Of a stretch of DNA of 64,000 bases, positions 28,640 through 42,600 are shown one piece after another; positions within the stretch are counted from its first letter, which is position 1, and each line of letters starts with the position of its first letter. Source of the stretch: Urechis unicinctus. Lineage: Eukaryota; Annelida; Polychaeta; Xenopneusta; Urechidae. The DNA is taken from NCBI GenBank assembly GCA_034190875.2, contig CM067353.1:33558675-33622674 (forward strand). Direction: 5' to 3'. The translations under genes and the position numbers were made by a program. The notes under the pieces were generated by a model. It was given only the letters and a program-made list of their open reading frames with translations, was not told where the DNA came from and ran no database searches.

Positions 28640-29350
28640 TGGCTGTCATCCTGTCAATTTTGGCTCAAAAACTGACAATTCCATGAAATTTTAATCTTCA
28701 ATAACTGTTTTAATAATTGATTTAAAAAAATGAAACATAGCTTATTAGAATCCTCTACATTGCACATTTCTTGTGGTATAATTTCACTATGATATTCGAA
28801 ATATAAGACGGAAAATGGCTGTTATCCCTTACCGTGGAATTTTGGCACAAAACCGAGCAATTCCATGGAATTGAAACCTCAATAACTTTTTTACTAATTT
28901 AAAAAACGAAACATAGCTTATTAGAATCCTCTACATTGCACATTTCTTGTGGTATAATTTCACAATGATATTCTAAATATAAGACAGAAAGTGGCTGTTA
29001 TCCCTTACCGTGGAATTCTGGCACAAAACCAAGCAATACCATGAAATTTGAAACCTTAATTACTTTTTTACTAATTGACTTAAAAAAATGATACATAGCT
29101 TATAAGAATCCTCTAGATTATACATTTCTTGTGGTATAATTTCACTATTATATTTTAAATATAAGACATATAAAGCGGCTGTTATCCCTTACCGTACAAT
29201 TCTGGCACAAAACCAAGCAATACCATGAAATTTGAAACCTCAATAACTTTTTTACTAATTGACTTAAAAAAATGAAACATACCTTTTTAGAATCCTCATG
29301 AGTATACCTATCTTCATGTAAAATTTCAACGAGATACAATGAATTTGAAA
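28640..29350 (+). repeat. Tandem array, ~180-bp unit, about four copies
   Basis: The word GAAACATAGCTTATTAGAAT starts successive units at about 28,732, 28,908, 29,090 (variant) and 29,274. Shared interior words are CATTTCTTGTGGTATAATTT and GGCTGTTATCCCTTACCGT. Spacings are 176-184 bp. It ends just before the TIMM10B promoter area. Confidence 0.9.
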
Positions 29351-29495
29351 AAAATCACTGACACCCCTACTATAACCTGTGTTACCAGGTTACAGTTTTA
29401 CTCCTGTCCACTTGATTTTAATTTAATTGCACACTGTCTCTATTATTAGGAGGTGGAGAGTGTCGTTTAACTGCACCTCATTTCAGTAAACCTTG

Positions 29496-31010
29496 ATGAA
29501 GTCAGCGCTCGAGGAAGAAGCGAGTCATAACTATACAGTATAAGACACATGCCAAAACGGTTGCTTTTTCCGGGTTCCAGTGCTCTTGTCAGTGGCTTTA
29601 GCCCTGTGTCTCGGCCATTGGTGATGTTTGCTGTCAGTAATCTCCACCGTCCGCTAGCTTGTCGTGTGTGTTACAATGGATGTTTTCGATAGTTAGTTAA
29701 ACTGTAACTAGCCTTGATGTTCAGCTGAACGTACAATCCGATCTGGGTCGTGTGTGCTACTGTGGTGAAATGATATGAGACTTTAACCCACAAACATTTG
29801 TCCCCTTCAACAATTTTGTTAAAAAAAATTATTAAAGCTCCACTGATGCATGTTTCTTGTTGATTATTAATATATTTTATTTCTACATCTGAGGGAGAGA
29901 AAATTTGTGTGAGCCTTGTCTATATTTAGATAACCATCCTGTTGCTACAATGTTTCCCATTGGTCATGCAAAACATTATGAATACATGGTTAATGGGCCC
30001 TGGAATGTTTCAAATGAATATTGGCTCCAAAAAATATTAAACCCTTAGCTTGGTAGGTATATATTTACTTCAAAGGCTCTTTTTGATACATAAATATCTC
30101 TTTTTAAGGAATAATTGTTTGGCAGTGAAAATGGTGATTGAATGTTAACCTGAACACAATCTCATGAACAAGCAATATCAGTCTTTCCTAACTTCACCCC
30201 TTTCCTATTAGTTGTATAGCATAGGCATAACTAGACATAGGCATAATAGCAAATCTCTCACTTGACAATTATTGGTCTCTTCCATATACATCTTCTCCAA
30301 ATGTGGTATATTTCTACATGTGCACCTATTGACCCTAACAGCTTGCAATAAATTGATAAGAAATAGGTGTTTCTTGCAGTGGTAGATGGTAGATATATTG
30401 AGTAATTTTGTCCTTAGAACTGTAACTGGATGACAACATTTTTTTTTTACATGTTGACATTTTTGTTCATAGAAAAAAGTATATAAAATAATATTTCATT
30501 TCTATATTTGAATGGTATTTATGATCTACTGAATCTCTTTTTCAGCTCAAAGACATATTAGAAACCTATAACAAAATCACAGAAGCTTGCTTTAGAAGAT
30601 GTGCAACAAATTTTAACTACAAAACGCTCACTGATGAAGAGGTAAGCATAACTTCGCAAATTGTTTATTCTCATAGACAACAGCATTCATGGAAGAATTC
30701 AGAGTTCATGCTGATCATCTCTGTTGATGATTTGTTTCAGGATACTTGTGTGAGCTCATGTTCCAGTAAATTTGTTAACACAAACCAAAGAATCATGGGA
30801 ACTTTTATGCATATACAATCAATTAAACAACAGAAGATGATGGAGGAAGCAGAAGCTATGCATCTGAAGCAACAACAAGAGCAACAAAAATTGCAACACA
30901 CTGCTACATCTGAGGTTCCAACTGCAGCAACTGATGCACCCAGTAATCCTAATGATATGTCACTGAATGCAGGCGAGACAACTGCAACATCAGATGGACC
31001 AACCACATGA
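29496..31010 (+). CDS. TIMM10B: Mitochondrial import inner membrane translocase subunit Tim10B (Tim9b)
   Basis: This small Tim chaperone shields hydrophobic precursors in the intermembrane space and docks on TIM22 at the inner membrane. Two exons are firm: 30546-30641 and 30741-31010. Together they carry the twin CX3C signature: CFRRC, 15 residues, then CVSSC, each pair forming a disulphide in the folded helical hairpin. LKDILETYNKITEACF and NTNQRIMG align with human and fly Tim10B from memory. The C-terminus is a long Gln/Glu/Ser/Thr-rich tail (KQQKMMEEAEAMHLKQQQEQ...), longer than in human. The first exon is less sure. The candidate at 29496-29537 starts with ATG, encodes MKSALEEEASHNYT, ends at GTATAAG in phase 0 and fits exon 2, giving 135 residues. 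The tandem arrays either side are not part of the gene. Confidence 0.85.
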
Positions 31011-31071
31011 TTGTTCTTATAAAGCCTAAATGATGTATGAATCCAATTGTATTATTATAATGTAAACTTGG

Positions 31072-31077
31072 AATAAA
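31072..31077 (+). terminator. Poly(A) signal of TIMM10B
   Basis: AATAAA lies 62 bp after the TIMM10B stop codon. Beyond it the sequence becomes AT-rich spacer and then the 171-bp array. Confidence 0.7.
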
Positions 31078-31529
31078 TATTTATAGAGAGAAATTACAAT
31101 TGTCATTTATTATATGCACAGCACTTGGTTGATTAAAAAATTTGCATAGCCATATTTAACTGCAATTTAGATATGTAAGTCGGAACTTTCAATAGTTGTA
31201 CTTGGCCCTTAAAGATAATTGCGACAGTTCTAAATTTGCACATAGATTTTCAAGATTTGTTTTAACAGAGTAAGCTTGTATATAGAGCTTAAGAAATATA
31301 AAATAAAAAGTATAGGTCACTGGTGTAAATTTCTGAGTATGACGAATTTAAGATCCACATGCTTAGCCAATGGGAATTATGCGTTTTTGATAATATTTTG
31401 GTTCGTCAGAAAAGTTCGTACAAAGAATTACATATCTGCTTTACAAAAAATCAAGAAAAAAATGTCTCGCAGCATTCTATGACCAGCCATTCATAAGTTT
31501 ATTGTTATTTTTTCTCCAGAATGATGTTT

Positions 31530-32300
<771 letters not shown>

Positions 32301-32820
32301 GGACACCACCACATGTTTCACAAAGACTTCGCTGAACTGTGAGCCGCTCCAAATTAGAATCACTTTCGTTGTCATTGCAAAGTGTCTTGTGCCTGGCCAT
32401 CAATCTATGAGAGGACGCTCGTCTTTTTTCAGTTTGTGTTTTATTAGCAAATGTTCCGAATTTCGTACGGTAGGTGACAAATTGTTGATTGCCACGACAA
32501 GAATCATCAGCATTGTTCTCAACGTCAGGGAAATTTCTATCAAAAAGTCATTCCGTTTCTGTGGTGTTATGCCGGGTGAGTGAAACTACCCCATCGTGAT
32601 CGTCAGTCTGTTGACTACAAGACACACCGTCACCACATTCATCAGGTCGAAGATCATACTCACAACTCCTTATAACTGCTTTATTTAGATTCACCATACG
32701 AGCTGCAGATAACTTCCCGTCAAAGGACACGCAGTTACGCAAAGGTCGCTGGGTGGCGCAGCAGTGAACTGTAGGATTTCCCCATTATAACATCAGCTGC
32801 GGTTTTTTGTCATCAACACT
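32301..32820. other. Unassigned spacer
   Basis: Moderate-GC sequence between the array and the DNA element. ORFs here lack family resemblance. No repeat recognised. Confidence 0.3.
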
Positions 32821-34813
32821 CAGGGCTGGAAATTATGGCCGGACGGGTAGATCTAGCCCAATCACATGCCCTGCTGACGGGTAACTTTTCACGATGAACA
32901 CTGTTTGATTATTACACTGACAGATAAGAACATGATCCTAGCGAGACTAATCAGAGAGCGCAGCGTGTCGTCTGACAACGAAAGCTGTTCTGGTGAAAAA
33001 TCAACAAGATTACTGCTTGGGTCATCTGCAGTATTGTTGACACACATTCAGCGATAATGTTGCTCTACCAGCTCATTAACTCTAAAAGACTAGCCATGGT
33101 TACTATTCGTTTAACTGTAATTTGATTTGACGCGCTGATTAAGAAGCCACATCGCTCGTACTCATTATTCTTACTTTGTTGACTTTATTGAACTCGGGGA
33201 GTTGGGATCATGGTATATGAATCTGTTAAGTCCAATTGCAACATATCATATCAATCCAGGATAACGTGTACATGCTCAACGGCGCCAGCCTCAATCAAGC
33301 AAACTGCTCTACCACCTCTCTGTTCCCCCTCGCACACACGCGCACCTTTGTAAAGCTCATAAAATCGGTATTTCCTGTTTGTACTTTGGCGACAATTTGT
33401 AGGAAGAGAAAGCTGAGTTTGTTTCTCTTTTCTCACACAGGCCGAGGATAAAATAATGAAAGTGCGTTTTGAACTTCCTTCACCTCTGTCGCACACGAAC
33501 AACATGATCACTCTAAGACCAGATCAAAACCTGTTGCTATTGACGACGAGCTGTACCGCGCTTCTCTTTTTCTAAGAGCAGTGCAGCGGGGTGTGTGGTC
33601 ATTTTTTTACCAAATAGCAATTCGTCCTCAGACTGTTACTACAGAATACAACGTCGCTGGTAATTTTTCTTTTCCGGGGTGGTTTATCTCTCCTGAAACA
33701 TCATGCATTTAACGCGACGGCTAGATTTCCCTCGATGTTAATTTTGTGTGTAGCCTGATAACATTACTAATACCATATTATACGTTTGATAAGTCATTAT
33801 TATTAAAAGTTGAATTTGTGAAAAGGTGAAGCTAATGCTGTATTGAGAATACACAAAAAATCTACATTGGCAATATTAAGGTCTATGTGCCCAACCAAAA
33901 TTTATTTTCTCCTGCACACATGTTAATGGTAAATTCACAGTTTCGGGGAGTCAAGTGTGATTGGTTTCAGGGGACATGGACGGATTGCTGAAAGTGAATT
34001 TTTCCATGAAGATGAGCAATTTTTGCGAAACAAAATATGTAATCAGTAGTATGGTGAAAAAGAGTTCGGCGGAATCTTGGTGCATAAAAATCGTCATGGG
34101 TGTAAAAAGTTAAAAGATCAAAGCGCCCACGTCGTTGGTTTTAGCGCGAAAGGTGTTTCTCGACTAGCCACTTGACACGTGCGCGCGCGTGTCACGCGCA
34201 CGTCAAAGCTATGTGCAGCTTTTGAGTTCATCTTGACATGATGCATTATGTAATGGATATCTTTTTGGTTGGACGGGTAGAATATGAACACATTTCATGA
34301 TCACATGCCCCAAATATAAAAATAAAAGAGCCCCATTGTTTAACGATATTGACATAAACAACAAAAAATTTTCTCACCTGTCACCCAATGACAAATATAT
34401 ATGGGTGATGAGTAACGAGGACAAACTCTTAAATAAAAACATTGGCAAATTCGTAAGGGAATCGCTCGAGATTCGAAAACTGGCTCTAAATGGCCAACAA
34501 CCCTCAGCTTCAGGTGTCTCGGTCAGTGGAATCCAACCCTGTAACTATGCTTTATCTTAATGTGTACCGTTTGTATTGAAATGTCTTTAATTTTGCAGTA
34601 GAACTAGTTGCACACTTATTGTATTCCCACTGTATTATATGTTGCACCTTCTCTGATCAAAATCATGTAAATAACTCGATTGTATATGCTCCTAGAAGGC
34701 GCGTGATTGCTAATAAACGTTATTGTCATTGTCATTGTTTGTTAAGGACGGGTAACATCTCCTGGCCACACGTCCTGATGACGGGTGGCCATTTTAGTTA
34801 ATTTCCAGCCCTG
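32821..34813. mobile_element. DNA element with CAGGGCTGGAAATT termini
   Basis: It opens CAGGGCTGGAAATT and closes AATTTCCAGCCCTG, an exact 14-bp inverted pair. Subterminal GACGGGTA words occur at both ends, in the same style as the 18,989-24,214 element. No target duplication is apparent (TCAACACT left, TAGCCTTG right) and no transposase frame is recognised, so it is a non-autonomous or decayed copy, possibly hAT-like. A LINE tail is inserted near the right end. The interior contains a moderately GC-rich stretch with an alternating GCGCGC run near 34,180. Confidence 0.7.
34280..34745 (+). mobile_element. 5'-truncated LINE 3' end, nested in the DNA element
   Basis: An open frame (34,285-34,557) contains HFMITCPKYKNKRAPLF, then FSHLSPNDKYIWVMSNED and IGKFVRESLEIRK. 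This pattern is typical of the Cys/His-containing C-terminus of jockey/CR1-like reverse transcriptases. It is followed by a short 3' UTR and a tail of (CATTGT)n-type repeats, common in such LINEs. GGACGGGTA flanks both sides (34,271-34,279 and 34,746-34,754), a 9-bp target duplication inside the host element. Only the last ~90 codons remain. Confidence 0.8.
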
Positions 34814-35269
34814 TAGCCTTGTTGCAAACATGAACATGATGACAATAAATTTGAGCTGGTGGCTGGTTTTCTGGCATGGCTGTTTATATGAAGCCCTGGA
34901 GGAAAGTACTGACGATCTCATTGAGCTTGGCATCAGAGTCATACTCTCTGTTCATATGGAGCCAGCTGTTCATGGCCCTGTGAACGTCAATATTCTTTGA
35001 TGCTTTCGAGCTTGAAATTTCCAGTGCCCTTGTGAAAAAGAGCTTTTTTAAGTTGCTCTTTCTTTGGTTAGGAGTGCTCTGCTTTGTTTATAATGCATTA
35101 TTTTTTTTTTCATTGTCGAATACAAGTCACTCCCTTATTTTCCCCAAATCGTCTCGCATCCACTTCTCGTTGAACTTTCTTATCCTGTGGTCTCTTTCGT
35201 AGGTTCTTGCTGTTTCCTTCTGTTCCTCTCAGACAAGCGCAAGATTGATAGTTGACGCCGCAACCCCGG
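34814..35269. other. Unassigned spacer
   Basis: Contains a T-run near 35,101. The ORF at 34,785-35,000 has no family resemblance. Nothing else seen. Confidence 0.3.
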
Positions 35270-35510
35270 GGTGGGGGGGGGGGGGGGGCATTTAAGTGTA
35301 TAGAGGTAGTATATATGTGCCGTGCGACGAGGTATGTTTTTTCGGCCTCTCGACTTGTACGACGGGTTTTATTGGGTCTCATACTTGTACGACGGGGTAT
35401 GTTTTTCAGCTTCATTCTGTACGACGGGTTATACATTTGCATGATATCTTGTACGACGGGGTATGCTTTTGGCCATTTTGACCTTGTACGACGGGTACAA
35501 ACAATTGACT
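35270..35510 (+). repeat. TGTACGACGGG-array repeat, copy 1
   Basis: After a run of 16 G (35,273-35,288) the sequence TGTATAGAGGTAGTATATAT leads into five TGTACGACGGG cores (and a GTGCGACGAGG variant) spaced about 20-40 bp apart. A reverse-orientation relative lies at 59,850-60,415, sharing the same leader. Frames read LVRRG or LYDGLYIC, but only because of the repeat. Confidence 0.85.
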
Positions 35511-36260
35511 GGGTAACCGGAATTCAGCTTCCAAATTAATTATGTCGGACGCAACAGATCGCCGTCAAATTTGCTCCAATTGAGAAAAGATATCTATAAT
35601 GACGTGTATCTTACCTTCAGTTTCGTTGAAATGATATCAGATTGAAAAATTAATGGCAATCGACAGTTTGACCTCAAGCGATCAGCCGCGTTTGAGATCT
35701 TGAGTCGGCCGTGTGAAGGCAAGCTATACGGTATCCCGGCGCTGACATGACAAGATCGATCATTTAAAGTTTAAAATTCGACAAAAGGGTTCCAATCGAT
35801 TTGAAAATAAACTTGACCTAAGGGTTTCATTATACATGAAATGCCCCGTATATTCACCCCGACTTTGTTGGCCTCAAGCGATCAGCCGCGTATGCGTCAC
35901 CAGCGCGGCTGTATGCGGCGAAGTTCGGCTGCCACCCGATGATGGATTTTTGCCGATTTGTTGACAGGGTTACCCGAATTCATCTTCCAATTTAACTATG
36001 TTGGACGCAACAGATCGCCGTCAAATTTGCTACAAATTGAGACAAGATATCTATAATGACGTATATCCTACCTTCAGTTTCGTAGAAATTATATTTCAAG
36101 TGGTTTGGGTGCTTTGAAATCGGACGAAATTCTTAACTCGGCTGTACATATGAACAAATTGACGGAATTAAAAAAATCAAAAACGACGTGGTGGATACAT
36201 CATCCCCGAGTATAAGGTCAAAGGGATTTCTTCAGAATTCCACTTCACCAGTTAATGAGA
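35500..36260 (-). repeat. Complex repeat family (reverse-orientation copy)
   Basis: An internal ~150-bp direct repeat carries GGACGCAACAGATCGCCGTC and TATCTATAATGACGT at 35,545 and 36,001. GGCCTCAAGCGATCAGCCGCG-like words at 35,671 and 35,872, GCCCCGTATATTCACCCC, and AAATAAACTTGACC match the reverse complement of 26,630-27,720. The family is therefore present as an inverted pair around TIMM10B. Confidence 0.75.
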
Positions 36261-36675
36261 GCGATTCTTGTGAGACGTGGAAATACCTGTAGTGGAATTC
36301 CCGATCGCAGCGTCACGCCGTCAGCGACAGGAAATGTCCGCCGCTTATCGGGAGATATACAGTACACATACCTACTTTCTGCAGCCGATCGTGACTTAAT
36401 TGCTTTTCATGCTAACACAGGTCACTTTCTCCCGCAAAGGGCCGCTTCCTGTCCCTTAAAGCATAGTGCGAGAGCGCGCGCCCACATTTCGTAACACAGG
36501 TGTCTTCACATTTGATAATTCGCACACCGGAAAGAGCGGCAAGTGTTTGGTGCTAGTGACGTCTAGCGAGTATTCAAGTTACCAAAAGAGCATCACGTTC
36601 CCAAGCAACTGCTCTTTTACATACATGCCTGCTTAGCGGAAGTTAGTGTCTTCCCTAATGATAACTTTGTTGACA
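36261..36675. other. Probable promoter region of the IQ-motif gene
   Basis: This stretch is GC-richer than its surroundings, has several CpGs, and lies immediately before a candidate first coding exon. No TATA box is convincing. The assignment is by position only. Confidence 0.3.
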
Positions 36676-39600
36676 ATGTCGAACGAGGTGAATATTTATT
36701 TTTATTGTTGAATTAATTTTGTGACATTCCAAGTAATGCACACCCAAGTCGATCTCGATAGTTGTCACCGTTGATAAAGCGCACCTGTGTCTCTATCCAC
36801 CTGGAGTTATGCATCGTTCCATGAATGGCGTACAGTAGCTACCGTACAGTGCGGTGTTACTGTCAGTCCTCTCAGACAGTAGACAGTACAACAGTCTGTA
36901 AACAGAGTAGGGTATTTGCACCAAGCCCACGGATTTTCATGTATTTCTTTAGTACCACCGGGTTCAACTGTTTCGTACGTTACTGAGGGCAAATAGTCAA
37001 GCCCATAAGCCGCAATGTTGAGCCTGGATGCCGCTTTTTTAATTGCATAATATGTGAGTGTTGAAGTAAGGGGGTGGGAGTGGCTGGATAATGTAATTTG
37101 AACTAAATGTATTTTGCTCAATAAACCATAGTGCAAGTGAATATAATCTGTTCTTACAATTTATTAAATTAAAATTATTAGATTAATATTACAACATTTG
37201 TTTAAAACCTTAATTACCTCTGTCACAACATCATGGGATGTCATTTGTTCATTGAATGACCCACAAACTGAGGTTGTACATACTAACAGTCCTCAGACCT
37301 ATATTTCTTAAGTCTGTGCTAATGTCACTTAGAACTTACCATAGACGTGATTACATTTCTCTTGGATGTCAGACAATGCTCATGTGTTCAGCATTATGAA
37401 TAGGTGACTCTAAGGTCATACATCTATGAGACCTGAAGATCTTTGGCGCTGTCAAGCTGAATATTAGTTTCCTTCCATCCATTCTGTCACAATGCCTGGG
37501 TCAACTGCACTAGTTCAAAACCAGCTTACCATGCTGGAGTCTGGACTGAAACAGCTCAGGAATTCTAAGGTATGACAGATTATTTTTATTTCAGTTGGAT
37601 ATCAATATGTCATTTCAAAGTCTATGAACTAATATATGTGGTAAATTATATAAAGAACTGGTATATTTTATGTTGTTATTGACAAATGGTTTTAAATGTC
37701 TCAGATGAAGAAACAACCAGAATTTAAAGACATGTTTATAGCAATAGACAGACATCACAGAGAGGTCAAACTAGCCCATTTGACAGGGAAACCAAGTGAT
37801 GTCATGTTAGTTGTTTTAATTTATAGATTTTGTCACATGATTCCATTAATTTTTTTGGTCAACTGAAAAGTTTGAAGGATTATATTAATATTATAATCAC
37901 ATTACAATAATGACAATGAGCTCTGCATGGGGTTGTGAGTAAACATTTCTAAGAATTCATTTGTTTTTTAGGCAGCAATCACAGCAGGATACCAAGTTCT
38001 ACTACATCCTTGCACGGATGCTTAATGAGGTCAACAAGTAGGTGGCATCAGGCAAATTGCTGATCTTAATGTTCACTTCAAACAACCTCTCTGGTGCTGA
38101 TTGCGTGGGCTTTTCAATTATTTGTAAGACACTGACTGTTTTTCTTTGTTATTGAGTAATCTGACGTCTGATTAGCATTATGTGGAAATATGAATTAATA
38201 TTGCTGTTGTTATTCTTCAGTGCTGCACATAATGAAAGTCACAATTTGAAGCAAGTTTACAACTGGTACCTTAGTAATAAGCATGTGCTCCATACTGGAC
38301 CGGTGAGCTTTATTTTGATTGCTCACTATCCCCTCATATTGTGATGGATCCACATGAACTTAGATTCTGATGTCATGTCAAGATCAAAGCAGTCTTTGCT
38401 CACAATTTGCCCTAGCTCCAGGATACATGTAAATGCTAACCATTCAATTACTGATAAATATAGGAGCCTAGCACTGTTTTGTTCATGACAGGACAAATCA
38501 CTACAATATCATTAGGGATTTTCATTCATCCAACAGAAAAAAATACTTATATATCTATAATATAAAGTGTACCTCTCAGCGAAATGCATTGCCTACCAAA
38601 TATTTGACAATCCAAAAGTTAAAGCTTGTGTTTGTTTTTCCCAATTCCCACTCACACTGTCTTAGGGAATGTATATTTCTTTTTTTTATATCTCTATGAG
38701 TTTGAATAGCGTCCTATTAAATGGAATCTTCATGCTTTTGGATTTGAAACAGAAATTTGGCAAGAACAAGAAGAAAGGTGGTTCCAATGAGCCCCGCTCC
38801 ATCCTCAAAAATTGCATTGGACAGATGGAGAAGGAGGCATTGGGGATACAGATGGAGGTCCGGGAGGTGGGTGCTCTCTCAGCTCAGCTCAATGTGCTCT
38901 GTGAGCACACTATGTGTCTTGTAGTCATGCACATGCTGGATGATGTAGTTAGGGGCGAGAAATTGGTTTAGGGAGTCTAAGATATGCATAGGCTTCTTTA
39001 TCCCATTTGTAATATAATCAGTGGAATGACCATCTGCACAACTGCCCCCATCAAAATAATTTCTACATTTTGTTATTTAACTCCTCCTTCTCTTTGTATG
39101 CTATATATCACAGGTGCTGCGAGCTATGGAAGGCTGTCTAGCTTTAACCCCCTGTGATATATAATTGCTGTTCAAAAGCTTTCAGTTCTTACATAACACA
39201 GAACATGATATACTCCGGAAGTAATATCCTCAGTATATCATGAGGTGTCTAACTCTGCTTGTCAAATCATGTCAATATATAAACTGAAGTGTCTTGGCTT
39301 GAATGTTTGTGGCTAATGTTATGTTGGTTGGTTATAAGGTGGCGGGATAAAGGAATGTTTTGTTTTGATAATGTAATCATATTTTTAATTTACCCTCAGT
39401 CGTCAAAACAGAAAGTTGAGGCTGATGTGTGGGAACAAGAAGAGGATCTGCTTCCCTTGGTATATCACTATTGCAAGTAGAGTGCTTCAGTAGTTAACAT
39501 GTTACTCACAACTCTTTCATAATGTCTCTTAAACCCCCTATTTCTCGTCGTCTCAATTTGATGGAACATGCCATTATTTCTATAAAAGCATTTATATGGA

Positions 39601-42600
39601 TTGTTCATATTAATGTAAGCACAATTAGTTTAATATGTAAGCTACTGTATAGTATAGATTTCTGAATTTTAATGAACAGGATGTTTTGTTTTTTAATTTT
39701 CTGTCAGTATTGGATCATATCATTTGCGATAAAAATAGTTTCCCATGAAACGGATGGATTTATGCGCAACATGAAAGATTAACAGTATCATCACATTTGC
39801 CATGTGTTGGAATATATGTAGGAAGAAGCAGAAGTTGTCAAGAGACCTCAAAGCAGCCCACTACCTCGCCAAGTTGTAAGTCTATCCATCTTACTCTACA
39901 TACTGAATCATATGGTAAAATATTAGTAATGCACTATTACTATATCTAATGTTCATGTCAATACTATTACACTGCACTCACTTTGTTGGTAGTTGCACTG
40001 TTGTTTGTTATGCACACTTGAACACCTTTATAAATTTGAAAAAAAAATATATGACTTTAATAACCCATACACATTCCACTGTACATTCCTCAAACATTCA
40101 GCACACTAAGCTACTTGAATGTGTAGATTCTCACGATGTGATAAGGGTCCTCTCAAAGAACACCTTGATAACCTTATGCATATTGATAAGAGGCTTATGC
40201 ACTGCTTATATAAGTCTTATCAGAGTCTTCACCAAGTGGATGAGAGATTTGCTGCTGATAATGTCTGTCTAGTGGCTGGTCGCAGCGTGATGTTGTGCAC
40301 TCTGAATGTTACACAGAACTCATACATTCACATTGAGCAGGGTTGTTTCATTGATAAAAAGTCATTATTCAATGAAATATTGTATAAAATGTAATTTAGA
40401 AGGATAAATTGCATACAAGATGCTACATAATGTCTACTTTAAAATGACAGTGTTTTGCTGCACCATACATTAGTGAATTATAAGATACATTGCTGAAAGA
40501 CACTATAAAATATACTACATTATAATATGGTGCATCAACCATTGATGCATTCAATACACAATTATAGTTGCATCAAAGTAGCTCCATCATAAAACATCAT
40601 TAAATAAATGATGGCTGATAAGATGCTGTATAAAAGTGATACCGTTATATGTGCGTTATATTTCTGTAATTGATATTTTCTATTTTCATCCCAAAAAACA
40701 TTTTTATGTTTACTTTCTATTTTGCACCTTTTGTTAATTAAGGATCATTGAAATGAATGTTCATAGATTTTGCAAGTTGTACAATCAATTTGAAATATGG
40801 AATTTTCAAATTGACTTGTTTGAAGTGTATATGAAAGTTCCAATTATATATATAAAGCAGAATCCGATGATCAATAACAGCATTGTTTCATTGTGTCTAA
40901 GATGTGTCAATTTATTAATTTAAGTCCGCTTTCGAAGTTGAGACAAGGGAGGGAATCGGTCCTGATGGCATGAGAGTTGTTGTACAACTGACCATGGAAA
41001 GTAACAGGTTCCATAAGAAATGCTGTGTCAGCTAGTTTGCCTCGTTTGGAATGCATACCACCTGTTTGATCACCTGGAGAGAGCAGTGTTCCTAGCACTT
41101 TGAGAATGCTTCCCAAATCATAATTACAGCATGGAAAGATATGAATCACAGAGCATCCAATCCAGTATTAGCCGAGAGTAAACACATAAATTCTAATCAG
41201 CATGCCACTGAATGATCAATTATGTGGTGTGTTGTCTTAGATGTAGTTTCTTTACACCCACCTGTCGTGGTTTCAATGTTTCAGCAAGTCACAAATTCAG
41301 CTGAACAGATAAGAGTCCGATTTGCACCGGTAACTTCAAGTGCCTACTTAGAACTAAACCCATTTTCTGTTTTACCTCTTTTGCTCCTCCCTCCTTCGAT
41401 GCTTTGAATTATTGTTGAACTTGTGTGTTTTCATTCTGCCCAGCATCACTCAGAAAAAATCTGTTCATTAGGTTCATGGTGTTTGGTGCTTTGTATGTTG
41501 TTTTTGACGTAGTCTGGCTTCCTCCCCTTGTAATCGTAGGACATTCAGGATCTCAAGTATTTCAAGCAGACTTCGGTGGTCGATCAGTTCTCTATGTATT
41601 GACTATAAATCAAATTATTGTCTTTTTGAATTTAGTTTGATATCCATTTGTGAGTCTTCTGTAAGGCCTGGAATAATGTCTGTTGTTATATAATTTACAT
41701 GATGCTTGTGTAACGTATGATACAAACAAGGCTAAATTCCAGTGATTTTGATATTCCCCACTTTTCCTATTGTATTGCACTCATTTGGATTATTTTGATG
41801 TTTCTGATGATTCCGAACACTTGCAGTATGATACCATTTGTTACAGGCTGCTACACCAAATAATGCAACCCATCCCAGCCTGGGACCTCCTCAAAGAGCG
41901 ATACCAACTGAGAACCTGCTCCCAAAGAGAAAGATTCAACCCCTCGCTCATCTCTATAACCCCCATGCACCAAGGGACCACTCAAATGATCCCCAGGGTG
42001 AAAACACAGGTCAAGTTACAATGACCTCTCCTGTGACATTGAGGGTTGTGCCTACAGGTAAGGAATCAAGGGAAAGGTGGTTGATATTCATTGACTTGGT
42101 TTTGGAATGTTGTGAAAGCATTTCATAGAACACGGAAGTTACTTGAAGAAATTACTTTCATTCAAATATTTTATTTCATTAAACAGTATAAGTTGAAATC
42201 TTAATGTTATATGACTGGTAACCTTGTTGTCTGAACTGATTGAGATGTGTACATCCTTTAGTACATAAGCTGCATGGTCACAGAAGGATGAATGGTGACT
42301 TGAAGCTACCTTATAAAAAAAAACCTACCCTACATTCCCCTCCACCCCTACCCCCCACCCCACCCATCCCGACATCTGCTAGTCCTACCCATTGATATTT
42401 TATTTACATTTCTTCCCTAAACTTTGGCCATCTCATTGTCCAACCAACCTACCCCCAACACCAAACTTGATTACAGAGCACGTCTGCTTCTGTTTTCATT
42501 TTGTCTTTATCAGCCAATGATTAACTTAACTAAGACCGCTTTAATGATTAAGTAACTGTTATATCATATCAACACTTGCTGGGTTTCCCCCCCAGTTTTC

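Noticed and set aside
35252-35539. ORF reading LVRRG/LYDGLYIC
   Set aside because: The peptide repeats because TGTACGACGGG repeats; the 60-kb relative keeps only a decayed version.
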